A DNA stretch of 64,000 nucleotides from assembly GCF_900129685.1 (NCBI RefSeq), contig NZ_FQWM01000001.1, forward strand, positions 124,001-188,000, read 5' to 3'. The first letter of the stretch is position 1; each line of letters begins with the position of its first letter. The position numbers were made by a program, and so were the translations under genes. The notes under the pieces were generated by a model. It made no database searches and was not told the origin of the DNA. It saw nothing but the letters and a program-made list of their open reading frames with translations. Source of the stretch: Cognatishimia maritima (GTDB taxonomy: Bacteria; Pseudomonadota; Alphaproteobacteria; Rhodobacterales; Rhodobacteraceae). Positions 18,406 to 27,756 of this stretch are shown here, one piece after another.

Positions 18406-18702
18406 TTAGATCCGGCCATCGTTGTCAATCAGCGCTTTCAATCGCGCCTGGTCATAGTCTGCCTCAAGTTTCGCGGCCTCAGCCTCCGCGATGTCAGCAG
18501 GGTCTCCGTCCACAACATAAGGGGTCGCCTTGCGCCATTCGGCCAAGTAATCGTCGGTTTCCGCCGCGCCCGATTTCATGGCCGCCCGGTCAATCGCCTG
18601 TTCAAAGCGTTCCGACAATTGTTTCTTGGCTCCGCGACGGCCTTTGCCCACAATCACCTGCGCCGGGATATCGCGCCAGTAAACAATTGTGACGTCAGGC
18701 AT
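18406..18702 (-). CDS. Small conserved 'virulence factor' (PF13769-like) protein
   Basis: A 98-residue protein beginning MPDVTIVYWRDIPAQVIVGKGR, matching the small family labelled 'virulence factor' in alphaproteobacteria, a label that says little about function. The start at 18702 has AAAAGGAA 7 bases upstream. It is followed 25 bases later by metF and then the corrinoid methyltransferase gene, so it is likely part of methyl-transfer metabolism; the exact role is unknown. It has no signal peptide or membrane segment, and is rich in Lys, Arg and acidic residues. Confidence 0.75.
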   Translation of the reverse strand: MPDVTIVYWRDIPAQVIVGKGRRGAKKQLSERFEQAIDRAAMKSGAAETDDYLAEWRKATPYVVDGDPADIAEAEAAKLEADYDQARLKALIDNDGRI

Positions 18703-18942
18703 GACGTGATTCCTTTTTGTTGTCTGACCTTTGTTACAAGACGCAAAGATCGGCGCGTTGCGCATTTTCGACTTAATGGCCGCGTTCCGCGACGTGGGCC
18801 TTTGTAACGACCAATACCTCTTGGGGCGAGGGGGGCTGCGCTGAAAAATCTGCATGATGATGATGAGCGACGCTGTTTGCGGGATTGCGTGGGCGCAGTG
18901 AAATCACTAGGTTGGAGTTAACTCGAAATGGAGGGCGTGATC

Positions 18943-20055
18943 ATGGCGCCCAAGCGTCCCAATGGTGCGGGCGCATTCCCGAAAGCGGTCGAAAGCCCCG
19001 CGCCGAAAACGCCTGATCCCAGTGAGCTTTACGCTGCGCTGGATCTAGGTACCAACAGTTGCCGCATGTTGATTGCCCAGCCGAAGGGGAGTCAGTTTCA
19101 TGTGGTCGATAGCTTCTCGAAATCCGTGCAGCTTGGCGCGGGTTTGGAAAAGACTGGCCGTCTGTCCCGTGGGTCCATGCGACGCACGATTCAGGCGCTG
19201 CGCATCTGTCAGCAAAAGCTAAAGCGGCATCGCGTGAAACACATGCGTCTTGTGGCAACCGAGGCTTGCCGACGTGCGCATAACGCCAAGGATTTTATCA
19301 AACAAGTCCGCCGTGAAACTGGCCTGCAGCTGGAAATCATTCCCCCAGAAGAAGAAGCGCGTTTGGCAGTCATCAGCTGCGCGCCACTTGTGTCGACCAA
19401 GACGGAACAGCTGCTTGTCGTTGATATTGGCGGCGGGTCGACCGAACTTGTGTGGATTGATCTTTCGCGGGTCGATCGCATTGAACGCCCCAAGGCCATC
19501 ATGCGCATGCATCATGGGCTGCAGAACATCGATAGCCTCTTTCCGACGGCACGGGTGGTGGATTGGATATCGGTCCCATTGGGTGTCGCCACGCTGCGGG
19601 ATCAGTTTAATGATGTCGAAGACGACGCCGCGCGCTTTGCCTTGATGAGCTGGTTTTTCGAAGAAAACCTTGCCGAATTCGCGCCTTACAAAGACGAACA
19701 ACCCCGCGAAGGCTTTCAGATCGTTGGCACCTCTGGCACTGTCACAACGGTTGCCGCCAGCCATTTGGGGCTGCGCCGCTATGATCGCACCAAGGTTGAT
19801 GGGCTGCGCATGACCTCTGAACAGATCGATACGGTCATCAATAGCTATCTGCGCCTTGGGCCTGCAGGGCGTCGCAAAGACCCTCGGATTGGTCAGGATC
19901 GTCATGCGCTCATCATGTCCGGCTCCGCTATTTTGCAGGCGCTGCTGCGCTGCTGGCCCACGGATCGCCTGTCTGTTGCCGACCGCGGTTTGCGCGAAGG
20001 TCTGCTTTACGCGCAGATGTCAGCCGATGGCGTCTTGGAAGACGGGCCGTTTTAG
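18943..20055 (+). CDS. Ppx/GppA family phosphatase
   Basis: A 370-residue protein of the exopolyphosphatase/guanosine pentaphosphatase family, an ASKHA-fold enzyme acting on polyphosphate or pppGpp. [15 protein letters not shown] (about residues 30-44) is the phosphate-1 loop and [13 protein letters not shown] is the phosphate-2 loop. [11 protein letters not shown] is the adenosine-type motif. ATG 18943 is preferred to 18928 because GGAGGG lies 6 bases before it. The short length fits the single-module subtype without the C-terminal HD domain. Which substrate is used cannot be told. The next gene, rlmE, starts 37 bases after the stop. Confidence 0.9.
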   Translation: MAPKRPNGAGAFPKAVESPAPKTPDPSELYAALDLGTNSCRMLIAQPKGSQFHVVDSFSKSVQLGAGLEKTGRLSRGSMRRTIQALRICQQKLKRHRVKHMRLVATEACRRAHNAKDFIKQVRRETGLQLEIIPPEEEARLAVISCAPLVSTKTEQLLVVDIGGGSTELVWIDLSRVDRIERPKAIMRMHHGLQNIDSLFPTARVVDWISVPLGVATLRDQFNDVEDDAARFALMSWFFEENLAEFAPYKDEQPREGFQIVGTSGTVTTVAASHLGLRRYDRTKVDGLRMTSEQIDTVINSYLRLGPAGRRKDPRIGQDRHALIMSGSAILQALLRCWPTDRLSVADRGLREGLLYAQMSADGVLEDGPF

Positions 20056-20092
20056 GGCATACCCGCGACCTGCAAAGCATTTGGAAACTGAA

Positions 20093-20800
20093 ATGCCTGA
20101 AAAGAAAAACACATCCGGTCGCGGGCAACGTGATCTGAAGGTCAAAGTCAAAACCGCTCGTGGGCGCAGCATCAGTTCGACGCGCTGGCTGCAGCGTCAG
20201 TTGAACGATCCTTACGTCAAACGTGCGCAGGCCGAAGGGTACCGGGGCAGGGCGGCGTTTAAGATTCTGGAACTGGATGAGAAATTCCGCTTCCTGGTGC
20301 CCGGCGCGCGTGTGGTTGACCTTGGCTGTGCACCCGGTGGGTGGCTGCAAGTCGCGGTCAAACGCGTGAATGCCTTGGGCGAAAAGCCCGGCAAGAAAAT
20401 TGGCACGGTGCTGGGCGTGGACCTGCAAGAGGTCGAACCCCTTGCCGGGGCTGAGGTCCATCAGCTGGATTTCATGGAAGATGACGCGGATCAAAAGGTT
20501 AAGGACTGGTTGGGCGGCAACGCCGATGTTGTCATGTCAGATATGGCGGCAGCGTCTTCAGGTCACAAGCAAACCGACCACCTGCGGATCATCGCTTTGT
20601 GTGAGGCTGCGGCCTATCTGGCCTTTGACGTGCTGGAAGAGGGCGGCACATTTGTCGCCAAGGTGCTGGCCGGTGGGGCCGAGGGCGATCTGCAGAAGCT
20701 GCTGAAGCAGAAGTTCACCAAGGTTGTGAACGTGAAACCACCGTCATCACGGGCGGACTCGTCGGAAAAATTTGTCGTAGCGACTGGGTTCCGGGGCTAA
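20093..20800 (+). CDS. rlmE: 23S rRNA (uridine-2552-2'-O)-methyltransferase
   Basis: FtsJ/RrmJ-type enzyme that 2'-O-methylates U2552 of 23S rRNA late in 50S assembly. The 235-residue protein carries the SAM-binding [15 protein letters not shown] and the K-D-K-E catalytic set (Lys57 in AAFKILE, Asp in VVMSDMAAA, Lys in [10 protein letters not shown], and a Glu near the C-terminal SSEKFVVA). A basic N-terminal extension (about 25 residues) is typical of alphaproteobacteria. Its stop overlaps the end of the convergent marR gene by 4 bases. The Ppx/GppA gene just upstream is on the same strand, so an operon is likely. Confidence 0.94.
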   Translation: MPEKKNTSGRGQRDLKVKVKTARGRSISSTRWLQRQLNDPYVKRAQAEGYRGRAAFKILELDEKFRFLVPGARVVDLGCAPGGWLQVAVKRVNALGEKPGKKIGTVLGVDLQEVEPLAGAEVHQLDFMEDDADQKVKDWLGGNADVVMSDMAAASSGHKQTDHLRIIALCEAAAYLAFDVLEEGGTFVAKVLAGGAEGDLQKLLKQKFTKVVNVKPPSSRADSSEKFVVATGFRG

Positions 20801-21315
20801 TCCGCTTTTGGCGAATAGCCTACGTGGACAGCGCCATCCACAAGATCGCCATCTTTGATCGTGTGCGCCACATAGCGCGCAGGATTTGGGGTGACGGCCT
20901 CAAGCGCATCAGCAAAGCGTTCAAATGCGGCGATCAACATCGCGCGCTCCCAGTCTTGCAGATGTTGCAGGGCTTCATCGAATTTCTGCTGCATCGGGTC
21001 AGGGGCCATACGGATGGCGTGTTCGCCGACATCGGTCAACAAAATGCGCTTCTGGCGTCTGTCGCTGTCTGACACTTTGCGTGTCACCAATCCCCGCATC
21101 TCTAACCTGTCCAGCAAAGCTGTCATTGTGGCTTGCGACACGCCCATCTGATCCGCCAATGATTTCGCCGTACTGCAGCCGCTTTCCTGCGCCAGTTTTA
21201 ACAACCGTAGTTGTACCGGCGTTAGGCCTACCGCACGTGCGGCGTCTCCCATGTGCTGATCTGACAGGCACATGATGCGATTTAGGGCAGAGAGGGTTGC
21301 TTTGGTGCGGTCCAC
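20797..21315 (-). CDS. MarR-family transcriptional regulator
   Basis: A 172-residue winged-helix regulator with the MarR pattern: [13 protein letters not shown], then the recognition helix [30 protein letters not shown] (split here by function, about residues 48-77) and the wing [11 protein letters not shown]. It is divergent from a glycine betaine-type ABC transporter operon, separated by about 215 bases. MarR-type proteins such as GbsR, OpcR and EctR control osmolyte genes elsewhere, so control of this transporter is likely but inferred. A short ACAATTGT palindrome lies upstream of the transporter gene. Confidence 0.85.
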   Translation of the reverse strand: MDRTKATLSALNRIMCLSDQHMGDAARAVGLTPVQLRLLKLAQESGCSTAKSLADQMGVSQATMTALLDRLEMRGLVTRKVSDSDRRQKRILLTDVGEHAIRMAPDPMQQKFDEALQHLQDWERAMLIAAFERFADALEAVTPNPARYVAHTIKDGDLVDGAVHVGYSPKAD

Positions 21316-21531
21316 GGCAGAAAGCCTTGTAACAGGATTGTGAAAACGTGCTGGAGTTTGCTCCCGTATCTTAGAGACGAGAAACTTCGCAGAGCAAAGC
21401 GATTTTCAGCCGCGTTTGAAGTTGACGTTACGGAAGCTTTTGTTTTTGCTGTAGATGTCACAAATATTTTGATTAGCGTAGCGAAACAATTGTCGCGTAA
21501 ACAACAGTGCGATTACAGCAGGGGAGAAAAG

Positions 21532-22500
21532 ATGAAAACCAAACTTATGGCGGCAGCCTTTGGTGCTGCGATGATGCCCGGTCTTGCCAGTGCAAGCGAC
21601 TGTGGCGAAGTGTCGATTACAGAAATGAACTGGGCGTCTTCGGCGATCATCACCGAAATTGCAAAGTTCATCATGGAAAACGGGTATGGCTGCACGGTAC
21701 AAAAGGTGCCGTCTTCAACCACGCCGTCTTTGGTGTCAGTTGCAGAGACCGGTAAGCCTGACATCGTTACAGAACTTTGGATCAATGGCGCACCAGCCTA
21801 TCAAGAGCTGCAGGATGCAGGCAAAATCACAACCGCCGCAGATGTTCTGGCCGACGGTGGCCTCGAGGGCTGGTGGGTGCCGCGCTATATGGTGGACGAA
21901 ACACCTGAGCTGGCAACCGTCGAAGGCCTGAAAGCCAATGTCGAACTGATGGGCGGTCGTTTCCACAACTGCCCTGATGGATGGGCCTGCAAAAACACCA
22001 ACAACGACCTCGCACAAAACTTTGGGCTTGTAGATGCCGGGTATGAAATCTTTGTGCACGGCTCAGGTGAGACTCTCGCGACGTCCATCGGTGCTGCCTA
22101 TGAAAACAAAGAGCCATGGCTGGGCTACTACTGGTCACCCGATCCGCTTTTGGCGAAATACGACATGGTCAAGGTCGATTTGGGCGTGCCGTATGACCAT
22201 GAGGTCTTCCAATGCGCAGCTAATGCGGAATGTACAGCAGAGGGTGTTTCAGCTTGGCCGGTTGGTCCGGTGAAAACCGTGGTCACCACCGACTTCGCAG
22301 AGCGAGAGCCTGCGGTTGCTGAGTTTATGACAAAGATGTCCTATGACAACGATACCGTTCTGGGCTTCCTGTCTTGGATGGATGAAAACAAAGCCACTTA
22401 CGAAGAAGCGGCGGTTTACTTCCTGCTGAACAACAAGGACATGTGGTCCGGTTGGGTCAGCGATGAAGCCAACGAAAGCCTCGCGGCCTTCTTCGAATAA
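21532..22500 (+). CDS. Glycine betaine/quaternary amine ABC transporter substrate-binding protein
   Basis: A 322-residue OpuAC-family periplasmic binding protein. The signal peptide is residues 1-21, ending LASA before SDCGE. Ligand sites of this family are aromatic cages; candidate Trp clusters are visible at TELWING, EGWWVPRY and EPWLGYYWSPDP. Ten or so residues apart, paired Cys (NCPDGWAC and QCAANAEC) may form disulfides. ATG 21532 has GGGGAGAAAAG just before it. It is first in an operon with permease and ATPase, but a terminator separates it from them. Choline, proline betaine or dimethylsulfoniopropionate are possible alternatives to glycine betaine. Confidence 0.9.
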   Translation: MKTKLMAAAFGAAMMPGLASASDCGEVSITEMNWASSAIITEIAKFIMENGYGCTVQKVPSSTTPSLVSVAETGKPDIVTELWINGAPAYQELQDAGKITTAADVLADGGLEGWWVPRYMVDETPELATVEGLKANVELMGGRFHNCPDGWACKNTNNDLAQNFGLVDAGYEIFVHGSGETLATSIGAAYENKEPWLGYYWSPDPLLAKYDMVKVDLGVPYDHEVFQCAANAECTAEGVSAWPVGPVKTVVTTDFAEREPAVAEFMTKMSYDNDTVLGFLSWMDENKATYEEAAVYFLLNNKDMWSGWVSDEANESLAAFFE

Positions 22501-22513
22501 AACACACTCCGAC

Positions 22514-22541
22514 AGGCCCGCAGAAGTTCTGCGGGCCTTTT
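22514..22541 (+). terminator. Intra-operon terminator/attenuator after the binding-protein gene
   Basis: AGGCCCGCAGAA and TTCTGCGGGCCT form a 12-bp perfect inverted repeat with a T-run, 14 bases after the stop codon. The permease follows 42 bases later on the same strand. The usual role is partial termination, so that much more binding protein is made than membrane complex. Confidence 0.8.
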
Positions 22542-22582
22542 GGTATTTGCAATAAGCACAATGACGACTGCGGGGGCGGGCA

Positions 22583-23614
22583 ATGGCGACCTATGATTTT
22601 CTCTTTGAAAACCTTGGTTTAAAAGACTGGTGCAGCGATGGCGGCGGCGACAGGCCGGTTTCCATGGCAGACCTGCTGGCCCGCAAAAAGGGCGGTGCCG
22701 CGGAAACCTCTGTTTGGGACACGCCTTTCCCGTCGATGGACGCGCTGAACGAAGCCTGCAGCAAGTTCCCAAAGTCGCGCGATCTGACCATCGGGTTGGA
22801 AGATGGCTTTTTGGCTATCAAAGACGCGCTGCGCTTTGTGCTTGACCCAATCACCGAACCACTGAGCTGGATGCTTGATGGCGCGATGTGGCTGGCTGAG
22901 GCGACGCCATGGTGGATCGTAATCCCAGTTCTGCTGCTGATCACCTATTTCGTGTCGCGGTCTTGGTCGATTGTCTTTTCGGTAGGTGCGTCCATCCTTG
23001 GGCTGGCCTTCATTGATCACTACCTGCCTGCGATCCAAACCCTGTCGATCGTGTTTGTCTGTGCCGCCATATGCGTGGCGCTTGGGGTGCCGATAGGCAT
23101 CGCCATGTCACGTTCAAACCGACTGCAGCGCGCGGTACTGCCGGTGTTGGACATGCTGCAAACCCTGCCGACCTTTGTGTATCTGATCCCGCTGATCTTT
23201 CTGTTCAGCGTCACGGAATCTAAACTCTACGGCATTGCGATCATCTTATACGCCATCGTCCCGGTCATTCGTCTGACGGACCTTGGCATTCGCATGGTGG
23301 ACAAAGATGTGCTTGAGGCTGCGCAAGCCTTTGGCATGACCCCGCGCCAGAAACTCTACCAAGTGCAGATCCCGCTAGCGCTTCCGAACATTATGGCGGG
23401 CGTCAACCAGACCATTATGATGAGCCTTGCGATGGTGGTCATTGCCTCGCTGGTCTCTGCGCCGGGTCTTGGCGTGCTTGTACTGCGCGGCATCCGCAAC
23501 TTGGAACTAGGTGTTGGGCTTGTTGCCGGCCTTGGCATTGTGATCCTCGCGATCATCCTGGATCGCGTCACCAAATCCGCACTCGCGCGCGTCAATGCCG
23601 CACAACATCACTAA
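22583..23614 (+). CDS. Glycine betaine/quaternary amine ABC transporter permease (ProW-like)
   Basis: A 343-residue inner-membrane subunit. A soluble N-terminal segment of about 90 residues precedes about seven membrane helices. The EAA loop that contacts the ATPase reads EAAQAFGMTPRQKLYQVQIP (about residues 252-271). The pattern IALPNIMAGVNQTIMMSLAMVVIA is characteristic of ProW/OpuAB permeases. It is cotranscribed with the ATPase gene, which starts 12 bases later. It would form a homodimer in the transporter. Confidence 0.92.
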   Translation: MATYDFLFENLGLKDWCSDGGGDRPVSMADLLARKKGGAAETSVWDTPFPSMDALNEACSKFPKSRDLTIGLEDGFLAIKDALRFVLDPITEPLSWMLDGAMWLAEATPWWIVIPVLLLITYFVSRSWSIVFSVGASILGLAFIDHYLPAIQTLSIVFVCAAICVALGVPIGIAMSRSNRLQRAVLPVLDMLQTLPTFVYLIPLIFLFSVTESKLYGIAIILYAIVPVIRLTDLGIRMVDKDVLEAAQAFGMTPRQKLYQVQIPLALPNIMAGVNQTIMMSLAMVVIASLVSAPGLGVLVLRGIRNLELGVGLVAGLGIVILAIILDRVTKSALARVNAAQHH

Positions 23615-23626
23615 GGGCCCGACGAC

Positions 23627-24661
23627 ATGAGCGCACCAATGATCTCCATCCGCAATCTTTACAAGATTTTCGGAGCAAATCCCGCCGCTGCCATGGCCAA
23701 AGTCCGAGAGGGTATGGGCAAAGAAGAGCTGAACGCAGACTACGGCCATGTGCTTGGCCTGAAGGACATCAATGTCGACCTGATGGAGGGGGAGATCACC
23801 GTGATCATGGGCCTTTCCGGGTCTGGAAAATCTACCCTGGTGCGGCATATCAATCGGCTGATCGACCCGACCTCTGGCGAGGTATTGGTGCAGGGCGAAA
23901 ATGTTCTGGACTACGGCGAAGAAACGCTGCGCGACATGCGGCGCAAAACCATGTCGATGGTGTTCCAGCATTTCGCCCTGTTGCCCCACCGCAGCGTCCT
24001 GCAAAACACGGCGACCGCTCCAATTGTCCGAGGCGAGGACAAAGCCGTCTATGAACCCGAGGCCCGGAAGTGGCTGGAACGGGTTGGCCTTGCGGGCTAC
24101 GAAGACAGCTACCCGCATCAACTGTCCGGCGGCATGAAACAGCGCGTCGGGATCGCGCGCGCGCTAACGTCAAACGCCCCGATCATGTTGATGGACGAAG
24201 CTTTCTCTGCCCTTGATCCATTGATCCGCACGGACATGCAGGACCTTTTGCTGGAACTGCAGGTGGAGCTTAACAAAACCATCGTCTTTATCAGCCATGA
24301 TCTGGATGAGGCGCTGAAACTGGCCGATCACCTTGTGATCCTGAAAGATGGCGAGGTCGTGCAGCAGGGCGAACCCCAGCACATTCTTTTGAACCCAGAA
24401 GACGACTACATTGTCGACTTTATTTCCGACATCAATCGCGCACGTGTTCTGCGCGTGCGCTCGATCATGGAGCCGGTCAAACAGGACGTTTCACATGTCG
24501 GAGAGGTGCAACGTGAAGCCACGCTGGAACAGGTCATCGCGCAAACCGGCGGCGAATCCATTGGTGCCTATTTGGTGAAGCACGAAGGCGACGTTGTCGG
24601 TGAATTGAACATGAGCACTCTGGTGCGGTCATTGGTGCCGCAGAAGCGCAGCGGGCAATAG
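23627..24661 (+). CDS. Glycine betaine/quaternary amine ABC transporter ATPase (ProV-like)
   Basis: A 344-residue ATP-binding subunit of the ProV/OpuAA type. Walker A is GLSGSGKST (about 63-71), the signature LSGGMKQR, Walker B IMLMDEAFSALD, and the H-loop FISHDLDEAL. The N-terminal extension before Walker A and the C-terminal region after about residue 265 are as in ProV, although the second half of the CBS module that senses ionic strength seems short. This is the last gene of the transporter operon; only a bulged hairpin without a T-run (24686-24708) follows. Confidence 0.93.
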   Translation: MSAPMISIRNLYKIFGANPAAAMAKVREGMGKEELNADYGHVLGLKDINVDLMEGEITVIMGLSGSGKSTLVRHINRLIDPTSGEVLVQGENVLDYGEETLRDMRRKTMSMVFQHFALLPHRSVLQNTATAPIVRGEDKAVYEPEARKWLERVGLAGYEDSYPHQLSGGMKQRVGIARALTSNAPIMLMDEAFSALDPLIRTDMQDLLLELQVELNKTIVFISHDLDEALKLADHLVILKDGEVVQQGEPQHILLNPEDDYIVDFISDINRARVLRVRSIMEPVKQDVSHVGEVQREATLEQVIAQTGGESIGAYLVKHEGDVVGELNMSTLVRSLVPQKRSGQ

Positions 24662-24685
24662 GACGTCCAATCAAATATATTGTCG

Positions 24686-24708
24686 GTTGCTGTCTTGCGA
24701 CAGGCAAC
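24686..24708. other. Hairpin downstream of the betaine transporter operon
   Basis: GTTGCTGTC and GACAGGCAAC pair with one bulged G around a TTGC loop, 25 bases after the ATPase stop. There is no T-run, so it may protect the mRNA 3' end or act as a weak stop rather than an intrinsic terminator. Confidence 0.4.
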
Positions 24709-24741
24709 AAGTGGCCTACGGGTTCAAATTATTGCTCGAAT

Positions 24742-25668
24742 CTAATGATTTTCGACTGGCAACTGAACCGGTAAATCAGAGAAGAACCTTTCATTGAGCC
24801 AGGCGTTGCCGTCCGAGATCTCCAACAGAATACCGTCGTCGTTGTCACTTGGGAACGGCAGCCTCGGCGCTAAAGTGCGTGCCAAGAGTAGGACCGCACC
24901 GCGTATCTTCCGAAGAATCCAAGGCAAATGCCCGTGAAGCCCAAGCATGTTGAGATGCCGTTGAATGACGAGCTCCGAATAACAGGGGGATGCGTTGGCG
25001 ACGCGACACTGGGCACTTGCGGGTTGTGTTGCCAAGGATAGACCTGCCCTTGAGCAGAAATCCTCAATCAGATCTCCATTTGAAAAGTTGCGTCGATCAA
25101 ATACGGTAGCGCTGATGCGGTCAAAACCAAAGACATCTGTCCAAAGCTTTATCTGCGTTGCGTAGTCCACCAGGAAGTCGGCGTAGGATCGTTCAGTCAT
25201 AAATTTCTGAAAGGCCTGTGTTTCAGCGGTGGTTCCGGTAACCATCTGAGAGTAAACACTTCTTGTATAGTCTAGTTGATTCCGGAAATAGAGTATGATT
25301 TTCACCTCCCCAAATATTCTTATTAGATTCCGCTTTAGTTGTAGGATGTCATTTTCTCTTTGGACCAGTTGGTAGATGAATTCGCTTGAGGCGACGAAAT
25401 TGGTGTAGTCCGAAGTTTCGACCTCTGCCTCAACCTTTGCCCAGAAGACCTGTTTAAGTTTCAAAAATTCGTCTTCGCTAAGCAGTTTGATTTTCTCAAC
25501 AAAGTATTTCTTTGCTTCTGGTGTCCCTGTCGAAGCTGCTATTTTCCAAGAGTTTCCGATTTCAAGAGCGTCAAGCTGACCGTGGCTAATATTAGCCCGT
25601 TGAGATTTAATGAAACTCTGGATCGACGTACTGCCGGCCTTCCCCGTACCAATATGAATGCACAGCAT
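24742..25668 (-). CDS. Sulfotransferase-like protein
   Basis: A roughly 308-residue protein with sulfotransferase motifs: the PAPS 5'-phosphosulfate loop near the start (HIGTGKAGSTSIQSF) and a 3'-phosphate-type block, ILYFRNQLDYTRSVYSQ. It would move sulfate from PAPS to a carbohydrate or other acceptor, but could equally act in surface polysaccharide decoration. Start 25668 is preferred for AAGGGTGG just upstream; an ATG at 25710 adds 14 residues. The gene is visibly AT-richer than its neighbours and lies just past the 3' end of two tRNA-Val genes, a common place for acquired DNA. No integrase accompanies it. Confidence 0.7.
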   Translation of the reverse strand: MLCIHIGTGKAGSTSIQSFIKSQRANISHGQLDALEIGNSWKIAASTGTPEAKKYFVEKIKLLSEDEFLKLKQVFWAKVEAEVETSDYTNFVASSEFIYQLVQRENDILQLKRNLIRIFGEVKIILYFRNQLDYTRSVYSQMVTGTTAETQAFQKFMTERSYADFLVDYATQIKLWTDVFGFDRISATVFDRRNFSNGDLIEDFCSRAGLSLATQPASAQCRVANASPCYSELVIQRHLNMLGLHGHLPWILRKIRGAVLLLARTLAPRLPFPSDNDDGILLEISDGNAWLNERFFSDLPVQLPVENH

Positions 25669-25871
25669 TAGGCCACCCTTTACAGTTGATTGCAAACTTG
25701 AATTGTCCAAGATTGTATTCGAAGGCTTGGGTTTGGCGAAGAGGTTAGTCGAAGAAATTTGTTTTTCGACAGTTGGTTATCTTAGCCGTCGCAACTGCAG
25801 AGCTCCAACATCTTGGATGTCGTCCGATGTTCATTCAGGCTGGGACTGTTTAGCTGAAAAATCGGTAGTAC

Positions 25872-25947
<76 letters not shown>

Positions 25948-25980
25948 ATCTCGGCCACCGTGCGAAACACAGTGAGAGAA

Positions 25981-26056
<76 letters not shown>

Positions 26057-26390
26057 GGTGACGCAGCTTTTAATCCTTTAGCCCCGGGGAGGGCAAGGGC
26101 AAATCTCAACTTTTTTAGCAAAAATGGTCGGTGCGCCGGCCGTGCTTATTTTCCTAATCTTTCCATAGGGTTCGCCTGTAAATATATTAGGGTGCTTGGG
26201 GCGTTGGCCGAATGAATTAGAATTTTTTCGGCGGAAAATACTCAGCAAACAAGGGGCTATGGCAGAGCGGTTTCTGATCGGTGAAAAAAATGTAATTTTG
26301 TTTTCGCAAACCGCTTGACGATGTGAACGCCTACGCATAAACCACCTCTCACCGCAGCGACGGCAACGCAGCTACGGTGATTTTCAGAGA
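26057..26390. other. Gene-free AT-rich gap between tRNA-Val and tRNA-Asp
   Basis: This 334-base gap holds no convincing gene; an 86-codon minus-strand frame here has no ribosome-binding site or family look. It should contain promoters in both directions. Toward tRNA-Asp there is TTGACG at 26315-26320 with CATAAA 15 bases later, a plausible but short-spaced promoter about 50 bases before the tRNA. Confidence 0.5.
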
Positions 26391-26467
26391 GCGGTTGTAG
26401 CTCAGTTGGTTAGAGTACCGGCCTGTCACGCCGGGGGTCGCGGGTTCGAGCCCCGTCAACCGCGCCA
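26391..26467 (+). tRNA. tRNA-Asp (GTC)
   Basis: A 77-base cloverleaf with encoded CCA. The acceptor stem GCGGTTG pairs with CAACCGC, the anticodon stem-loop CCGGCCTGTCACGCCGG gives anticodon GTC, and the T arm contains GGTTCGAGCC. A terminator follows 16 bases later. Confidence 0.97.
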
Positions 26468-26483
26468 CTTTCGATTTAGACAC

Positions 26484-26507
26484 AAAGCGCCCCAAGGGGC
26501 GCTTTTT
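26484..26507 (+). terminator. Terminator after tRNA-Asp
   Basis: AAAGCGCCCC faces GGGGCGCTTT across two bases and is followed by further T residues, a compact intrinsic terminator. It may also stop the convergent LysR-family gene, which ends 30 bases further on. Confidence 0.75.
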
Positions 26508-26536
26508 GCATTTCTGAGTTCGATGTTTTCAACCGC

Positions 26537-27433
26537 TTAGTCGTCAAAATGCGCTTTGTATCTGGGTGCAAAGAAAGATGTGAAGGCTTTCACTTCCGGT
26601 CGACGGTAGGCTGATTGGCTCACCAAGAGCCAGCAGGTGTTGTAGGTTTCGGGGGGCAGTTCAAAACAAGGGACAAATGTGTCGCTTGTTTTGAGGTAGG
26701 TACATGGCATCGGCCCAATGCCAGCGCCCATTTTCACGGCCGAAATAAGCGTTTCAATATCCGAGCAAGTCATCGCGATCTGGCTTGGATCAATGCGATC
26801 CAGCACCCAATTGTTTATGAGCCTTGGTATGTTCTTGCCGCGATAGACCACAAACTTGTGGCCACTGAGGTCGTTCTCAGACGTCGGATGCCCGTGTTTG
26901 GCAACATAGCTGTTTGAGGCGACCAACGCGCCTTTGATGTCAGTGATCTTACGACAAATCAAAGTTTCATCATCAATCACCCTGTCGAAACGGATCGCGA
27001 CATCGGCTTCGCCAGCGGAGAGATCGACGAAGTCGTAGCGGCGAATGAATTCAAATTGGACGTTGCCGTAGCTCTCAACAAAGTCTTCCAAAATGGCAGA
27101 GAATTGGCCGGTGAATACGGAATCGGGTGCCGTGAGGCGGATAACTCCCCTTGTGGCCGCGTGCAGCGTCGATGCTTTTTCATGGAAAGCCCTTGCTGCG
27201 GTTTCGATCTCTTCCGCGCCTTGGATGAGCGCTTCGGCCTCAGGCGTGGGCTGAAACCCTCGAGTGTTTCTCTCAAACAGGGTGAGGCCCAACGCATGTT
27301 CCAAAACATCAATACGGCGCGCCACAGTTGGTTGGGCCATGCCCAACTCTTTGGACGCAGCCAAAGTGGAGCCGGTTCTAAGCACCGAAAGGAACACCCG
27401 AACATCTGACCAATTCCGAAAAGCGTTCTTCAT
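26537..27433 (-). CDS. LysR-family transcriptional regulator
   Basis: A regulator of about 298 residues. The N-terminal helix-turn-helix reads GSTLAASKELGMAQPTVARR (about residues 22-41), followed by the linker helix and a C-terminal effector-binding domain with the PBP2 fold (GADVAIRFDR-type block is seen as EADVAIRFDR). The ATG at 27433 is preferred over an upstream TTG at 27451. A small gene starts 87 bases away in the divergent direction, the usual target arrangement for LysR proteins. The effector is not deducible. Confidence 0.88.
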   Translation of the reverse strand: MKNAFRNWSDVRVFLSVLRTGSTLAASKELGMAQPTVARRIDVLEHALGLTLFERNTRGFQPTPEAEALIQGAEEIETAARAFHEKASTLHAATRGVIRLTAPDSVFTGQFSAILEDFVESYGNVQFEFIRRYDFVDLSAGEADVAIRFDRVIDDETLICRKITDIKGALVASNSYVAKHGHPTSENDLSGHKFVVYRGKNIPRLINNWVLDRIDPSQIAMTCSDIETLISAVKMGAGIGPMPCTYLKTSDTFVPCFELPPETYNTCWLLVSQSAYRRPEVKAFTSFFAPRYKAHFDD

Positions 27434-27520
27434 TTTTGAAGAACAGCACAATGTTGCGGCGGATACCAGTATTTTGCCGGGGCGCCTACGGTGGACCTAT
27501 CTCAACCCGGAGGCAAACCG

Positions 27521-27742
27521 ATGACACTAACGCAATCATGGTTCACACTGTTCATCCCGAAGCGGACATCTAAAGACCTGAATGAAATCAGCGCCTCAGA
27601 TTGCACTCCACGGGAAGAGAGTTTGGAGGCCTCCAACGAAGAACGCGCATTCCTGCGCGATCTGATATGCGAGCATTCGGAGGCAGTCCAAAGCGAACTC
27701 GGTGTCATGGCCCTCATGAGCCAATACCCAAGTCGTTTCTGA
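27521..27742 (+). CDS. Small protein of unknown function, divergent from LysR regulator
   Basis: A 73-residue reading frame starting MTLTQSWFTLFIPKR. A near-consensus ribosome-binding site (CGGAGG) lies 7 bases before the ATG, which is the main reason to call it. The N terminus is hydrophobic-aromatic, the middle acidic (REESLEASNEERAFLRDL), with one predicted amphipathic helix. No family is recognised. Its position suggests control by the adjacent LysR protein. It ends 15 bases before the convergent end of galE. Confidence 0.55.
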   Translation: MTLTQSWFTLFIPKRTSKDLNEISASDCTPREESLEASNEERAFLRDLICEHSEAVQSELGVMALMSQYPSRF

Positions 27743-27756
27743 TAGTTCTTACGTAA

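Noticed and set aside
18703-18942. A SAM or SAM/SAH riboswitch upstream of the metF operon
   Set aside because: Only a long-range GTTACAA/TTGTAAC pairing is visible; no recognisable riboswitch core sequence was found by eye.
19219-19905. A 228-codon minus-strand frame opposite the Ppx/GppA gene
   Set aside because: Shadow of the real gene, whose phosphate loops are intact.
24661-24741. An attachment-site copy of the tRNA-Val 3' end flanking the sulfotransferase gene
   Set aside because: The tRNA 3' sequence is not repeated here; only a bulged hairpin is present.
26078-26338. An 86-codon minus-strand frame between tRNA genes
   Set aside because: No ribosome-binding site, biased toward basic and Ser residues, and it begins in promoter-like AT-rich DNA.
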